Program-made: the position numbers and the translations under genes
Notes under the pieces: model-generated
What the model was told of the DNA's origin: nothing
Database searches by the model: none
Seen by the model: only the letters and a program-made list of their open reading frames with translations
Source: Malachius bipustulatus
Lineage: Eukaryota > Arthropoda > Insecta > Coleoptera > Melyridae
Assembly: GCA_910589415.1 (NCBI GenBank)
Contig: OU342632.1
Coordinates: forward strand, 12,465,507 to 12,529,506
DNA length: 64,000 bases
Direction of reading: 5' to 3'
Shown: one piece after another, positions 12,282 to 25,473 of the stretch
How positions within the stretch are numbered: position 1 is the first letter of the stretch
How the letters are laid out: the number at the start of each line of letters is the position of its first letter

Positions 12282-13300
12282 CTGTGGTGTGCAGGAAAAA
12301 GGGGATAAGTCTACATATCCTCGCATTGGCTTTATTGATGATTTAAGCTCAGAAATCATCTGTGCATATACTGGCAAAAGGGAATAACTCTGTTGTTATT
12401 CTAAAGTACATAAACAAGCTGATGTTAAATGGGGTTATGTTAACTTATATCCAGTTCACGCCTAAAAATCCACCAACTTCATAGGTTTAGAAACCAGCAG
12501 AATGCGTTAAGTATACTTATCCAATAAAGTTTGTAAAACAAATTTCTATTTCGCTTGTCAAATAGTGATATGTAGACTTATCCCCTTTTACATTTCCTTG
12601 ATACATCATAATGTTACCTCGCGTTATTGAATTATGTAGACTTACACCTTTTTTGGCGATCTATTTATTTTAAAGTATACAGTGTTCTTGTTCAACACAC
12701 GTGTTGTGGTTCTGTTCTCATCAGGCCATCTGTATTTTTGTGATACCTATTCTACCTTACCTATTATATTGTTTTTTAATCATCAGAATTTGTGTTATGT
12801 TTTATTACAATAAAATGCATTTATTGTGGGAAATTATATTTTTGTTTAAATAAATCAGTTATGCAGATAACTTTGTGATTATAATTTTTGTTTCTTCAAA
12901 CAGGTAACATAACACAGCTATGTATATTGTACACAGCCTTTTGATAAAAATTTGTTTTAGAGTAAGCAGACATATCTCATTTACGTGTACAAGAATAATC
13001 TAAGTAATCTGTTAATTTCTTAAATGTAAAAAGGGTTAAGTATACATATGCCATTTTGCTCCGCCATGCTTGTTCATTGATGGTATGTAAAAGGGGATAA
13101 GTTTCTAATTATTTCACTTTTATAGGTTTTTATGTAATATAGCTTTTTTTCTTGATAATTGCAACAACATAAAATACCCAGTCTGTATTTCTATCATAAA
13201 ATTATTATTCTTAGCTTTTCTAATGCGCTCAAAAGTAGTTTTTTGTTCCTACTGTAAAACTTACATTTTTTACTTATCCCCTTTTGCCTTCTCACCACAG
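12282..13300. mobile_element. non-autonomous TIR element with subterminal AAAAGGGGATAAGT motifs
   Basis: The ends CTGTGGTG (12282-12289) and CACCACAG (13293-13300) are inverted. The motif AAAAGGGGATAAGT or a close variant recurs. It is seen at 12297-12311, reversed near 12577-12592 and 12643-12655, forward near 13029-13046 and 13088-13102, and reversed at 13272-13286. Several copies are followed by a TA(C)ATAT tail. Repeated subterminal boxes plus TIRs fit a non-autonomous hAT-type or Mutator-type element. No transposase frame is present and no target duplication was resolved. Confidence 0.6.
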
Positions 13301-13760
13301 ACTTTAACATGAGTTAAGAAGTAAAAAATAATTTTTAATAGCAATGGAAATATATGTACATACTTGTAAGATTTAAAACGATAGACGCGTGCAATAGATT
13401 AAAATAATTGCGATTCATGAATTTGAATTCATGAACCTATACATTAAGTACATACTTATTTTCAAGTGGAAAAGCGACTTCCTTAGTTTAAATAAACATT
13501 ACTCTCTACACACCTTATTATTATCGATTGCATGCGCCCCACGTTTATCGTTTTAAGTCTTACCAGTATTATTTACATTACTATTAAAAATTATCTTATA
13601 CTTTTAGTTCGCGTTGTTAAAAAGTGGAATAAAAAATATAGTTTATACCTACAGAGTTTCTATAAAATCCCAGAACGGTTTTCTATGAAAATAAACCAAC
13701 CATGTAAAATGTTCAAGACCTTTGATTTTTGTTTAAAGGGCAAATGAATGATGTGTATAT
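13301..13760. other. no gene recognised
   Basis: AT-rich spacer between two TIR elements. The one open frame (13532-13747) has no family resemblance. Confidence 0.45.
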
Positions 13761-15557
13761 CCCAACTAACAATTTAGTTTTGTAATTCTGAAGTTACAGA
13801 ACTTTTAGATTTTATTGCTATTTTCTTACTGCTTCTCAAATGCAATTTAGTTACATAGCAGCTGTGAATACGATAGTTTGTTATACAAAACAAAATGGGT
13901 TTATAAGCCTGTTTCTAGAATGTTCTTATAATAAAATTATGAAACATCTTCCATAATAATTAAAAAATTACTTTATAGTAGTTTATACAACATGTCTATA
14001 GAGCATCCAAGCTGCTAAAAAACAAAACTGATTCATAAATATTTTATAGAGATGTTTGACGATATATAGTTATAAACACCTCTTATTAAACTGTTTTTTA
14101 AAGACTTTTTGAAGCATTTATGTAATAATGTTTTTATAAAAATGACATTTCCACAGCAAATTGCACACAGTCGAGACTGTTATAAAACTGTTGCATTATA
14201 ATCCCAAAAAGGTACTTCAATAAAATATATCCAAGTTACCACTAAAACATTTATAAAGCAAATGCGCTAGGTGTATAACCTCAAAATAACAAATAATTTC
14301 ATTTTTATAAAAATATTTTGATAAAAATAGTAATTTTATCAAGAGCCTAATACCTAAAACGAAAAAGACAAACATCCAACAATTAAGAAGCAGAGGTTCT
14401 ATAAAAATAATCAAATCTTCGAAATAATAGAGATATACCTACTTACAAAGAGTAAAAAGTAAAGCCAAGTCGAAGCAGTAAGGTTTAACATACCTAATAC
14501 AAATCATGTCAAATCTGTACATATAGAGGTAATACCTAATCTTTGAAGAAAACTAAATAAAGAATTTGCATACATAACTAATGTTTTGTAAATACTTATT
14601 TCGGATGACACAATTCTATTGTGTAACAGAGTTTATAAGTGATTAAAAGGCAAATCAATTTTATAAATGTTGCCATACTACTTTTATAAAACATCAATGT
14701 TCATCCGCATAGCGATCTTTCTAAATGATTTGTTGGAGTTTTATCAACAAACTCACAAAATTGTCATATAGTGCATAGTACACAACAAAAAGGTTTTATG
14801 AAAAGGCCGCCATGCTTAACACACCCCTACCAAGAACAAACTGTATAGCCATTATGAACATTTGAAAATAATATTAAAATTTTTTAACATGCAAGTTAAA
14901 TATCAATTGAATTTATTCAAATTTTAAATATTTCGACTTTAAAGCTACCCTTGTATTCTAAAAACATAAAAATTAAGAATTAAAATTTTTTTTCTTATTT
15001 TCTAATTTTTTTTCCTTTTTTAATATTCATCAAATTCGTGGGGCATCAAAATTTTTCAATATAAATGCTATATAATCGACAATAAATTTTTAACCGCTGG
15101 AAAAATTTGGAAGTTAGGTACTCATAATGTTATAATAAAAAGGCGTTCATAACACAAGATAGGTAGAATCTTTGAATAAGTAAGTATAGGTACTGTAATA
15201 TGGTATGGCAATGTCAGTGAACAGGGCAAGTTGCAAATATTATTTTAAAGATTCCTTACTATAGAATAATTACGTTTCATAAAGTCTCCTATTATAGTAC
15301 AAATATTATTTTGTAATTGCTATTTGTTTCATTTTATTAGGATGGCGTAAATGTTTATAAAACTGTTACACAGAAGTGTTCCACAACCTTTATATAATCA
15401 ACATAAAATACTAAGATGTTTTATAAATTGTGCCCATTTTGCGTTTATAGCTGCTGTTTAAGTGTTGCAGAAATGTTCTTACAACAAAAGGTGTTTTATA
15501 AATTATATTTTATATACATTCTCATAACCCCTATAAAATCCTAAATTGTTAGTTGGG
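13761..15557. mobile_element. 1.8-kb TIR element with many TTATAAAAC-type boxes
   Basis: CCCAACTAACAATTTAG at 13761-13777 is the exact reverse complement of 15541-15557. Inside, short boxes of the form TTATAAAAC or its complement recur in both halves, for example near 14178-14189 and 14683-14693, and in the right-hand 200 bp. No transposase frame survives. It abuts the next TIR element directly at 15558. The class is uncertain. Confidence 0.7.
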
Positions 15558-15970
15558 TATGTCGCAGCCTTTTGATGAAATTGGCCATTTCATGTAAAGT
15601 CTAATAATAATTTCATAATAATAGTAATTTCACGAAATGCTGCCATAAGTGAAATGATTTCACATTACCTACACTAAGTGGCTAACATTTTTAGACGTTA
15701 CATGTAATGCAAGTATGTTTCTGCCATTTGATAAAACTGCTTAAAATAAAACTACAACCAAGTGGTCGAACTTTCTGAACATTTTATGTAATGCTGCACT
15801 CTATGTTTGCGTTTAGGGAAATAAAATCAGTTACTTACTACAGGAAACCTAGACATGAAGGTACAGTGGAACACCTCTGTGATGCTGTTTCATAACAGCA
15901 GCAAGTTTTATAAAAAAAAAGAATATGACTCAAAGAAATGTTTTAAAGGAACGTCATGTTTAAATAAATA

Positions 15971-17140
15971 CAGGGTGCTATAAAAAGATCGGATATTTGG
16001 AGACGGTATAGTATAGATAGAGCAAAATAAGTCAAAAAATCTCAATAAACATGGTTCCGCAAACTGACGGTTTCGGAATAATTAAGAAGTATTTTTTTAA
16101 CATTTTCGATTTCAAAATTATTTCTTTATAATGTACAAACAAACGATAGAAACTTACAAAAGATTAGATAAAGTGATAAAAAAAGGTGATAAGGTACTTA
16201 TAATAAAAGAATGATCGTTCACTTTTTTTTTAATGTGAAAAAATTTTATGTTGAAAATTTTTGGAAAAAAAATTCATGGCAAACATTTATGTTTCTAATC
16301 GTTGTTGGCTATTTATCAATCAAACGCACATGATAGAAACTGCAAACTTTTGCAAAAAAAAAAAAAAACTTGAAAAACGAATAATCTTTTGAAAAAAAAT
16401 TCTTTTATTCCCTTATCACTTTATTTTTTATCACCTTATCCAATCTCTTGGTCTTGTTTTAAGTTTCTATCATTTGTTAGTATCTACATAATGTAGTATG
16501 TAAAAAATGTGTAAACACAAGAAGTAAAAAAAAATATTCCGTAAGTATCTCCGAAACCGTCAATTTGCAGAATAATATTTATTGGGATTGTTAGGGCAAG
16601 AATGTTATTTTATAAGAATGTTATTTTATTTAAAATTGTCTATAAGCTCGATATTTTCGCCACTGTTTGGCAACAATGTGTGAAGGGTTGTTTTCCCTAG
16701 ATCGAGCAGCATTACGCAGGTGGCTGGTGTCAGACATACATGCACCTACAATTCAATTTATTTCAATTTACAATAAATACTATTTCAATTACTGCTTGCG
16801 TAGTCATTTCAAAGATACATTCCCGTATTCACAAACGATAATTTCCTAAATAATTACGTAATCAATTATCCTCATCTCATTCTATTGCAAAAAAAACTGC
16901 ATATCTCCATCTCACTCATTTAATTAATTCCGTAATTATTTAGGAAATTATCGTTTGTGAATATGGGCAACAGTCTACTAAGAAGAAACCATAACAGGGA
17001 TTTTTTATATTTTTTTTCCTTGGAGAACTTTTTCTTTCGTCTTCGATAGATTTATTAAGAGTAAATAAAGGTACAAAAGGTCACAGTAAATTTTTTTTAT
17101 ATTTTGGTCTATACTATGTACAAACCTTTTTAACACCCTG
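15971..17140. repeat. foldback MITE, CAGGGTG ends, TA-flanked
   Basis: It begins TA/CAGGGTGCTATAAAAAG (15969 on) and ends AACACCCTG/TA (17132-17142). Inner blocks are inverted. The GAAACTTACAAAAG and GTGATAA region near 16148-16190 pairs with 16400-16470. The AAACTGACGGTTTCGGA block near 16057 pairs with TCCGAAACCGTCAATTT near 16550. No coding capacity. Confidence 0.75.
16822..16967. repeat. 146-bp palindromic MITE nested inside the foldback element
   Basis: The 37-bp arms 16822-16858 and 16931-16967 are reverse complements with one mismatch. They contain CACAAACGATAATTTCCTAA and its complement, around a loop of about 72 bp. Confidence 0.8.
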
Positions 17141-17608
17141 TAAAGGATTAATGAAGGATTTGTTAATTTATTACTTTATTAAGTCTTATGTTTGGTTCAA
17201 GTAAATAAAATACTTGTAAAAAACACATTTTTATAGAATTCTCATTCTCGAGATGAAGCGTAAAAGGCACAAATTTAAAGTTGCTCGATTTCAGCACGAA
17301 ATTTTTCAAGTTTTGCCGTAATCGGCAAAAGTGTTTTTAGTAAACGTACCCATTTTTATAGCCGAAATCGAATTTGCAAAAAAAAAATTAGGGATGTTCT
17401 TAAATTTAAAAAACAAAACCTTTTTTTTGAAAAAAATCACATTTTACAGAATTCTCATTCTCGAGATGGAGCGATTTTATTGTACGATAGTATCTATAAT
17501 AATAATAAGTTCTTAATCAAAATATTGGTTTTAAATGATCTTGCTCGTATATGAGTTAAGTATTTTTTCGGTTTATATCAAAGGTAATGTAATGTAACCT
17601 AGGTACTA

Positions 17609-18032
17609 TCAAGGAGCCCTCTCAAAACCTTGCCAGACAGATACTGCAACTAAATAGAATGCAGATCAGAACGGTGGTGGGTCTTCTCACAGGACACTGC
17701 CACCTAAGAGTACACCTACATAAACTGGGGATATACAGAGAAGACCCAATTTGTAGACTCTGCAATGAAGAAGACGAGACAGCTTCTCATGTGATATTCG
17801 AGTGTCCAGCACTCGCACGAACGCGCTATGCGGTCCTGGGACCAATCAGTCCCGGGAGCCATCTGGCGGAAAAAACCTTGGTTAGCGGGCTGCTAAACCT
17901 TGTCAAAGGAACGGAGCTCTTCTAATCAAGGAGAATCTAAATGTGAGAAATACAATAAGCCCGCTGGCTTCAGTGTTTGGGACCTAATAAACCATCTCTC
18001 ACATTTAGTTAAAATACCAAATACCAAATACC
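17609..18032 (+). mobile_element. 5'-truncated non-LTR retrotransposon (LINE) with target duplication
   Basis: The fragment is bounded by a 13-bp direct repeat, AACCTAGGTACTA (17596-17608 and 18033-18045). This is the expected target-site duplication of target-primed reverse transcription. It contains the last part of an RT polyprotein (17659-17925), then a 3' UTR that ends in tandem AAATACC repeats (18010-18032), a LINE-style simple-repeat tail. The intact TSD suggests a fairly recent insertion. Confidence 0.75.
17659..17925 (+). pseudogene. C-terminal end of a LINE reverse transcriptase polyprotein
   Basis: An 88-codon open frame reads TVVGLLTGHCHLRVHLHKLG and then ICRLCNEEDETASHVIFECP. 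That is the C-x2-C...H-x4-C cysteine/histidine cluster at the C-terminus of many insect Jockey/I/R1-group LINE proteins. The in-frame ATG is internal to the original protein, so this is a 5'-truncated remnant with no catalytic RT residues. Confidence 0.65.
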
Positions 18033-18372
18033 AACCTAGGTACTACTGTCTTTAAAAACTGAACATTGCTACCCAATTTTAAATAAAGAACATGCAAAAT
18101 ATTAAAATCTGAATATATTATTAATTTTATTTCCATAAAAGCAAGCATAGATTGTAGCATTACATGAAATTGATAGGAAGTTTAGCCAAATGATGCAATT
18201 TTAAACGATTTCGTCAAATGGTAGAAACATAGTACTTGCTTTATATGTAATGTCTAAAAATGTGAGCCATTTTAGTGTAACACGGAATCATTTTCACTAT
18301 TTGGCAGCCGTGTCATATAATGGCCAAACTTTACATGAAATGGCCAATTTTACTAGAAGGCTGCGACATGAA

Positions 18373-21076
18373 TAGCATCCTATTTGATATTCAAAAATCT
18401 GAAAAGCATTAAACATAAACTCCATAGCGAGGAGTTTAAGGAGGAGTTAAATTTTGAATAAAAATAATAAATCAAAAGATCACAATGATGGAGCTCGAAT
18501 ATGAATTAAATAAACCATTGAAAATTTAAATGTCAGATTTATATACAAGAGTCTGGCATATATTTTATTACTTTTAATAGTTGAGAGATACGGAGTAAAT
18601 CTAATAATTGAATATTCGATTCTCATGGCGTATTCAAATAAGTTTGTACACTGTGCCCTTTAGGATATAAATTATTATCTACAATATAATATACGTCTCC
18701 CCTCACGTTTCGCTTGAATCAGAATGTTTTCAAGCAACTAATTTTGTTATCCATATCGGGAAAGTACTTTCCCAATGTGCAACGCAACGAATAAAATATT
18801 CTTGTGGTATTATTACTATAGCATTATAAACCTGGGACTGAGATTCTGCAGAAATTGCTTTTGTAGATTTATAGAAAGAAATACAAAATTTATGGTTTCT
18901 CAATTCGCTTTGAAATATCTTTGCAATTCTAAAAGTTTCTCTTGACCGTGAGAATTACAAATCACCATCGTTTATTCTACCTAATCCCCATCCATAGTTG
19001 ATGTTTGCTTCCTTCAGGATTATCCATCCATGTGGCAACAGGGAAAAGACCTCCTCCGTATTTACATACGACATGAATGCATGCATGTTGCAGGAAATGA
19101 ATGCTAAGTGTTTATTCTACGTTATAATAGATACGCCTCGAAGGACCAACATAAATATGTGAGGCATATCTGACTCACAGCGTACATTGTGTTATGTTAT
19201 GTGTCCTTTTATGCGACAGAGGCCAATATCTATAATTTACGAGATAAAGAGGTGGGTCATCGACTCTAGTACCCCCATCGACGTGACGGTCGTGATGGGT
19301 CGTTTAAAATGCAAATTCTAATCAATATTCAGCTTGAATTTTGAATTTAGGACAGTACTGGATATTTTATTAACTGTAATTGGCTATAAATTAGTTGATA
19401 GGTTTTATGTGTGACTGATTAAATTCGGTCGTATGTCTATTTTAGATAATGTTATATTTATTTATAAATCGACCGTAATAACCGTAATTCAAATTACAGT
19501 CAAAGATTATAAATTCTCCTCAAAACACAGTACAGGATTTAATAATTTTTAGCTGTCGTTACTATATTAACGAACGCTAATTAACAAAATGTCCCACATT
19601 ACCATTATTTGTCTTCTCTAATTCTAAGGACTCTGTTGGAGTTGCACCAGTAGATCGGTCTCCTCTAGTCGAATTTCCCTAAAACCTGGTGGTTTTGCGA
19701 GTCACTCCTTTACCTCTGCTCCCAATTTATCGTTGTAAGGAATTGATTACTTTGCGATTGTACGTGAAGTGGAACAAATTTATCTTGCTCAAAAACAAAT
19801 TCTTCTGCATGAACATCGAATTGCCATCATTTTCTTTATTTTGGTTATGGCTGGATCAATTTCTTTTGACTTTTGCATGTAAAAGTAATAAATTTCACTT
19901 GTAATGAAAGTTACCTTCGACAAGAGAATTTTTGTTAATTATATTACTGATGCTTTTAACTATGGGGCCTGATGATGAAGAATTATGCAGAATTTGAAAA
20001 ATACATAGTTGCTACATTTATTACCGCTCTGCTGTCACCTAGCTAGGTATGACAGAAGTGTATAGGTAATAGTTTCTAATATATTAAACAATGTTTCTGC
20101 TATTAATAATAATAATAATAATGCTAACATAATATTTCTTATTTTCAGATTATTTTTACATCAATCAGATACACAAAGAAAAAATTTCTTAAAAGTGTTC
20201 TATTGGTTAGAATATTTGCTGAATAATATACCTACGCAAAAAATATAATTTTTTATTATTGCTGGAGCTAAGAGTATCTAATCAGTAATCAGCTCATCGT
20301 CTAAACCTATTACCAATCAAAACATAACCAATAAGCATTTAGCCGTATCCTCACATGGTTATGTTGGTGATAATATGTCAAACTGATGAGCTGAAAATAA
20401 TCAATGAAATATCGATATCTCTGACTTCACCGACCATTTGAGGTTGTGCTATTCAAAGAAATTAAATTGTTTTTCTAAGAACATTTTTTAGAATTTTTGA
20501 GCGTCGCATTTTAAAACGTATGAGAATGGATTATTTTAAATTGAACCCAATTCCTCATCATTTGGTATCCAAAAAATTCCATGAAAATTATTATTTACGT
20601 TTAAAAATTTAGTATAAATTTGGAGAAATACTTTATTTGCATGTCAAATAGATTAATTTTAATCGCAATCGTCATATTGAAGCGAATACCTATTTTTGAA
20701 AATTTGAGCTTACTTATTTACCAAAAATAATCACTTCTTGATTGGACAGTTTTGGATATTTGTGAAGTAGGGATGATTTTAGGTTCAACTTCCTTTACAA
20801 AATTAATTTCCAGTGGCCATCTTTGATAGTTGACACTTCGTATCAGTGTCTCAACTTTCAAGGCTACCATGTGAAATTTAAGAATCCCTGCTCACTGTTC
20901 AACCTATTCGAATGGTATCAAAACGAACTAAAAACCATTCCTTGTCGATTGAATATTCAAAAAGTTCCATAAAAATTTTAATAAAAGTGGTTGGTGAAAT
21001 TTGCAGCAATACTTCATGTCAAACCAATTAATTAGTAGCAAACGTTACAACGGGGCGAATATTTAAAAAAATATTA
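18373..21076. other. no gene recognised
   Basis: Mostly AT-rich single-copy-looking sequence. It contains an (AAT)n run at 20106-20123 and a less AT-rich block near 19195-19320. Open frames such as 19689-19904 have no recognisable relatives. No RNA gene or TIR element was found. Confidence 0.5.
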
Positions 21077-21078
21077 TA

Positions 21079-21843
21079 CAGGGTGAATTGTTTTAATGTT
21101 TCGTACAGGGGTCTCGTAAACTACTGCAGTTAGAGGAACGGTTAAATGGGGAAAGTAGTGCAGAATTAAGTATGAACTTAATTCGTTACAGCGTTTGTTT
21201 TTTTGAAAATTTCCACGGGTTCCTAGATATTTAACATAAAGTAAATTCCGGGAATTTCTTTATACATACTGAGATAGCAGTCTTATTATTGGGATTAGAG
21301 AAAAGTCGTAAGGGAAACAATTTTAGACGATTCTATAAAAAATAAAACGGCGTTACATTTTTTTTTATTTGTTGTGTCATTTTCGACCGATGACATAAAC
21401 TTGTGTTTTTTACATGTAAGTCATAGTTGGCTACTGTGATATTCAATATGTCTCTTTTTTCTAAATACAACGATATAAAACTTGTTCTGTTTTCTTCTGA
21501 AAATAAGGAAGTTAGGAAGGTTTTACACTTCAAAAAACATAATATGTTTATGTCATAACTCGAAATAGACACGACAAATAAAAAAAATTATAGCGCCATT
21601 TTATTTGTTAAAAATCGTCGAAAACATTTTTCTTTCCCCCAATAATAAGAGTGTTATCTCAGTATAAATAAATTCGCGAAATTTTGTTTTTATCAAATAT
21701 CTAGGAACCCATGAAGATTTTCAAAACAATGTTGCTTCAAGCTATTGCCACAAACCAGCACTATTTTCCCCCATTTAACAGTACGTTTAACTGGAGTATT
21801 TTACTAGATCTCTAAACTAAACATTGAAAAAAAACTTATCCTG
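21079..21843. repeat. foldback MITE, CAGGGTG ends, TA-flanked
   Basis: It starts TA/CAGGGTGAATTGTTT (21077 on) and ends TTATCCTG/TA (21836-21845). The inverted arms include the TTCCTAGATATTTAACA block near 21219-21236 with its counterpart near 21697-21714. The CTTATTATTGGG block near 21282 pairs with CCCAATAATAAGAG near 21640. Confidence 0.75.
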
Positions 21844-21845
21844 TA

Positions 21846-23923
21846 TATTTTATATTTTGATTCTGATTCTGAAATATACACTAGAATAGATCTTTTTATA
21901 TATGTATGTATTTGCAGTTAGATATTTATAATTTTTTAGATGTTTGTAATTGGGAATAATTTTAGGTTGAATTTGACGCCATTCTTATAAGTTGAAATGG
22001 CGAGCAGAAATTCTAACAACGAACAACTCTAACAATTCTTCTTCTTCTTAAGCCCGGATATTGCAGCTCGCAGCTCTAAAGATATCTATTGATGAGCATA
22101 CAAACCATCTTCAACTACGTATTTTACCATCTACCTATTAAAGAAAAAAGAAAGAAAACAATAATATTTTTGCACAGAAACGTATCTAACCTTTTTTCTT
22201 TAGTACGAAATAGTAATTTTTCTTGGTATAAAACTTTGAATTATGAATATTTCATTTTAATTAAAAACCATTAAAACTTTTTCAGACAAATGACAAAAAA
22301 ATATTTAATTTTTATTAAAACATCAGAATACGACATTAAAATATACATAAAAGATATTTCATAGAAATCTCCGAGAAGAAAATTCACTATAAAGTTTGCA
22401 TAATCATATCAAAAGCACTTCTGTATGTATTCATATAGGATAGAAGTAAACATAAAATTGTTGGCTGGCTTTCGCGAAATGCATTCAAATATCCACAAAA
22501 TCACCAAGCTGGATGGTGTTATAAAAGTTAAGCACTGTTATAAAGCTGTTGACAATGGCGACTCCGCCGTCATTTCGGTGATTTTGCGTCGTCTATACGA
22601 GGACACTTAACTCAAAAGACTTGAGTGCCTAATAAAATTACTGGATCTTCTATGTTTCGGAAAAATTAAAAGTTTCTAGTACATTTTTCTTTGAAATCTC
22701 AAGTTACTATTGCAACGTTTTAGCTCATGTCTCGGATAGGTAGGTATATCTATTTACAAAACTGACATTAAATCAATATGGTATGCGAGGATTATCTAAA
22801 GGTATACTTTGCATTACAAATATATACCATTAAAAACTAGGATTGCTTCTAAAATTACAATAACTTCCCAATGACGGATGCCAGTGAATTACTCAACAAA
22901 ATGCATTGGCACTATTATAGCACGCATTCCTATCTACATCTACATATTTAAATCTCACATATTTTACAAGTTAAATTGTCTGTCTCTTCGTTTACATTGT
23001 GAAAGTATCTGATGGATATCAATTACATTATTACAAAATCAATATTTCGAAAGTCTTATCTTTTTCTGGCGGTGAACTATAAAGACAAGCGAAGGTGACA
23101 TACTCACTTTGATGTTTGGAACTCAATGGGATCTCTTAAAAGGTTTAGCCTGTAACGGAAGACAGATGATTGAATACACCAAGACACAAAACGCCAGAAG
23201 AGGGTGGAAATACAGCGTATAGTGCAAAAAATTTCACTCCTTAACTTTCAGAATCAATCAGAAGAAAGTAACAGTCGAGGCAAGCAGTTCAATATAATCA
23301 ATACAGATTTTTTATGTGTTTAGCTGACAGGAACTGCATTACCTAATTTTCAATCAGTAAATACAAGATAATTACTTTTCAGATTTTTTAGTTATTATCA
23401 TAATAATATGCAAAATTTTAAGCAACTACAATTTTTTTTTTTTAATCAGTTAGTATTAGTATTGGACTGTAAATAAAAAGAATCTGTACTTAGTAAAATT
23501 CATTAAATGTTATAAATCACTGTATATGACATAATATCCTGAAGCAGAAACACAGCTGATGGCGAAGTGTACGTCTGTTATACATATTTAACTAGGACAA
23601 AGCCTCCAACCTGTGGTAAACTCTCTGGAATTTTCCAATACATACCTACCGAAAAAATACCGAAAATGCAAGAATTCTGAACTTTATGAATTCTTATAAT
23701 TTTTCCTAAAACGTGACTGAAAACAAGGCAGAAGGCCAAAATTGTGGGCATATTCCCTCATTTGTTTTTCCATAATTTTTTCTAATATTTTAGATAAGGT
23801 CGGAAAATTCTTACAAGGCGAAGATGTTCATAGAATAACGACATGCTGATCAGTCTGCTGATTGTGTTCTGCTCGCTTCATGCTGTACGAACGATTTCTG
23901 ATTTGTTCTGCAAAAAAAAACTA
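21846..23923. other. no gene recognised; one unassigned short ORF
   Basis: No gene can be supported. The plus-strand frame 22425-22610 (61 codons, ending SAVISVILRRLYEDT) is less AT-rich than its surroundings. It could be a captured or host exon, but no splice context or family resemblance was seen. A T-run lies near 23432-23442. Confidence 0.4.
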
Positions 23924-23925
23924 TA

Positions 23926-24060
23926 CAGGGTGGTTAACAATTCGATGCTCAGCATTATGGGATCTCGGGAACGGTAAAAAATACAGAGTCGGTTAAATTA
24001 GAGAAAAGCGTCTCAAAATTTTATGCTCATTAAGAGTCTGAAGGTGGTAAAAAAATTGCA
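23926..24060 (+). repeat. solo terminal fragment of foldback family F1
   Basis: TA/CAGGGTGGTTAAC (23924-23938) is followed by a GAACGGTAAAAAATACAGAG block and AGTCGGTTAAATTAGAGAAA (23987-24006), matching the left end of the 1705-2711 element. No matching right terminus follows, so this is a truncated copy. Confidence 0.65.
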
Positions 24061-25473
24061 TTAATTGATTCTTATTTTTAACTGCAATGCGTATGCATTC
24101 ATTAAGTCTTCAACGTGACTTATGATTGGCATAATGTTAACAGAGATGTTATGTTATAACTAACACCAGAAATTTTCTAGACCGCTAACATTATGCTTGA
24201 ACATTACCATTAACATTAACATCAACATCACAATCACCATTATTTTGAACGGTTCAACGTGGTGTTTATATCTTCTTGAAAGTAACATTATCGCTAACAT
24301 TAATATGACGCACTATTATTGTGATAGGGCAGTATAAGACTCGTCATAACGATTTTGTAAACGAGTTGAAACATATCCCTCGAGGCTTATAATAATTCAT
24401 TTTATACTAAGATACAGAATGCAAAGGAAGAAAAGAAACTTTATGTATATTTGCATGAGTTGTTAAAAATGCAAACGATAAAAAACACATACTCATAATA
24501 TACGTCCAATAAGTTGCCTATCGTACCAGCAAATGACGAAAACAAAAATATATTTACCTAAGTATATGAAAAAACCTGCTGGTTCTTTATGTACCTATAT
24601 GTCCATTAATCATTCTATATGGAGTCAAAGTTTTTAGAGAGCTAGACATTCCATCAAAAGACATTAAAAATCATGACCTATCATGATGATAAAACTTTTA
24701 TACACCCCCTAGAATATAATACGAGATGAGACTCCGTCTTATCTAATATTCGCTAATCACATTTCCTTCACATTTCCTGCATATTCTTGGACAGATGGTT
24801 TCCTCAAGTGATTGACGTTAACACGAAATGTGAATCATTCCTTTTGTATGTATACAATGTACTGTGGGATAACAAGCACATGCTCTCCCTGTTTCTACTC
24901 TTACAATCGCAGACTCTATGATAAAAGTTCCTGATTAGGGGTAGTGACTGCGTGAGCGCGAGCCACAATTATTTGAAGTATAACGAGATCTTCTCAAGTT
25001 ATTTCATCAGTCACTTGCATTGCATGAAAGAAATTAAAATTGTAAGATAATTACATTCTCTCTTTACATCTTTCTTTTAGTAATTCTTTCAACAATATGT
25101 ACTACATTTTATGTTATAGCTTCTGCAAAGTCAATTTATTTCATAAAGAAATATTCAGTCGTTTTAGGTAATTAATAATTATATAATAATTATTAATTCT
25201 ATTAATTCTATGCATTATGCATAATTCTATGCATAATTCTATGAACTGAGTTATTGGCAAGATGCTGTGTTTAAAAATACCTGATTGAACTTGGAAAGCG
25301 ATTTTCAATAATATTATATGCTCCTGAGTAGAATATACCTAAGTTTTTTATTCTTTCATCTTTCAGGATAGGTATGATGAGCAAAAAGTTCCCAGGTACA
25401 AGCTGAATCATTTATTTTTTTTTCCACATACACAAAGATGAACTTCTTATAAACCAAAGTAGAACTGAATTCT
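24061..25473. other. no gene recognised
   Basis: Contains low-complexity ACATTAAC-type repeats (24185-24240) and a short AT palindrome (25170-25205). The interval 24720-25030 is less AT-rich and free of repeats, so a regulatory element is possible but not demonstrable by eye. Confidence 0.45.

Larger units (their letters stand above)
15559..18369. mobile_element. TIR transposon with about 230-bp inverted ends, host to nested insertions
   Basis: TGTCGCAGCCTT (15560-15571) pairs with the complement AAGGCTGCGACA (18358-18369). The arms (15560-15795 and 18145-18369) remain alignable throughout, for example at TTGGCCATTTCATGTAAAGT and at the CATTTTTAGACGTTACAT block. The interior is replaced by later arrivals: a foldback MITE at 15971-17140, itself holding a smaller palindrome, and a LINE fragment at 17609-18032. 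No transposase of its own is visible. Confidence 0.75.
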
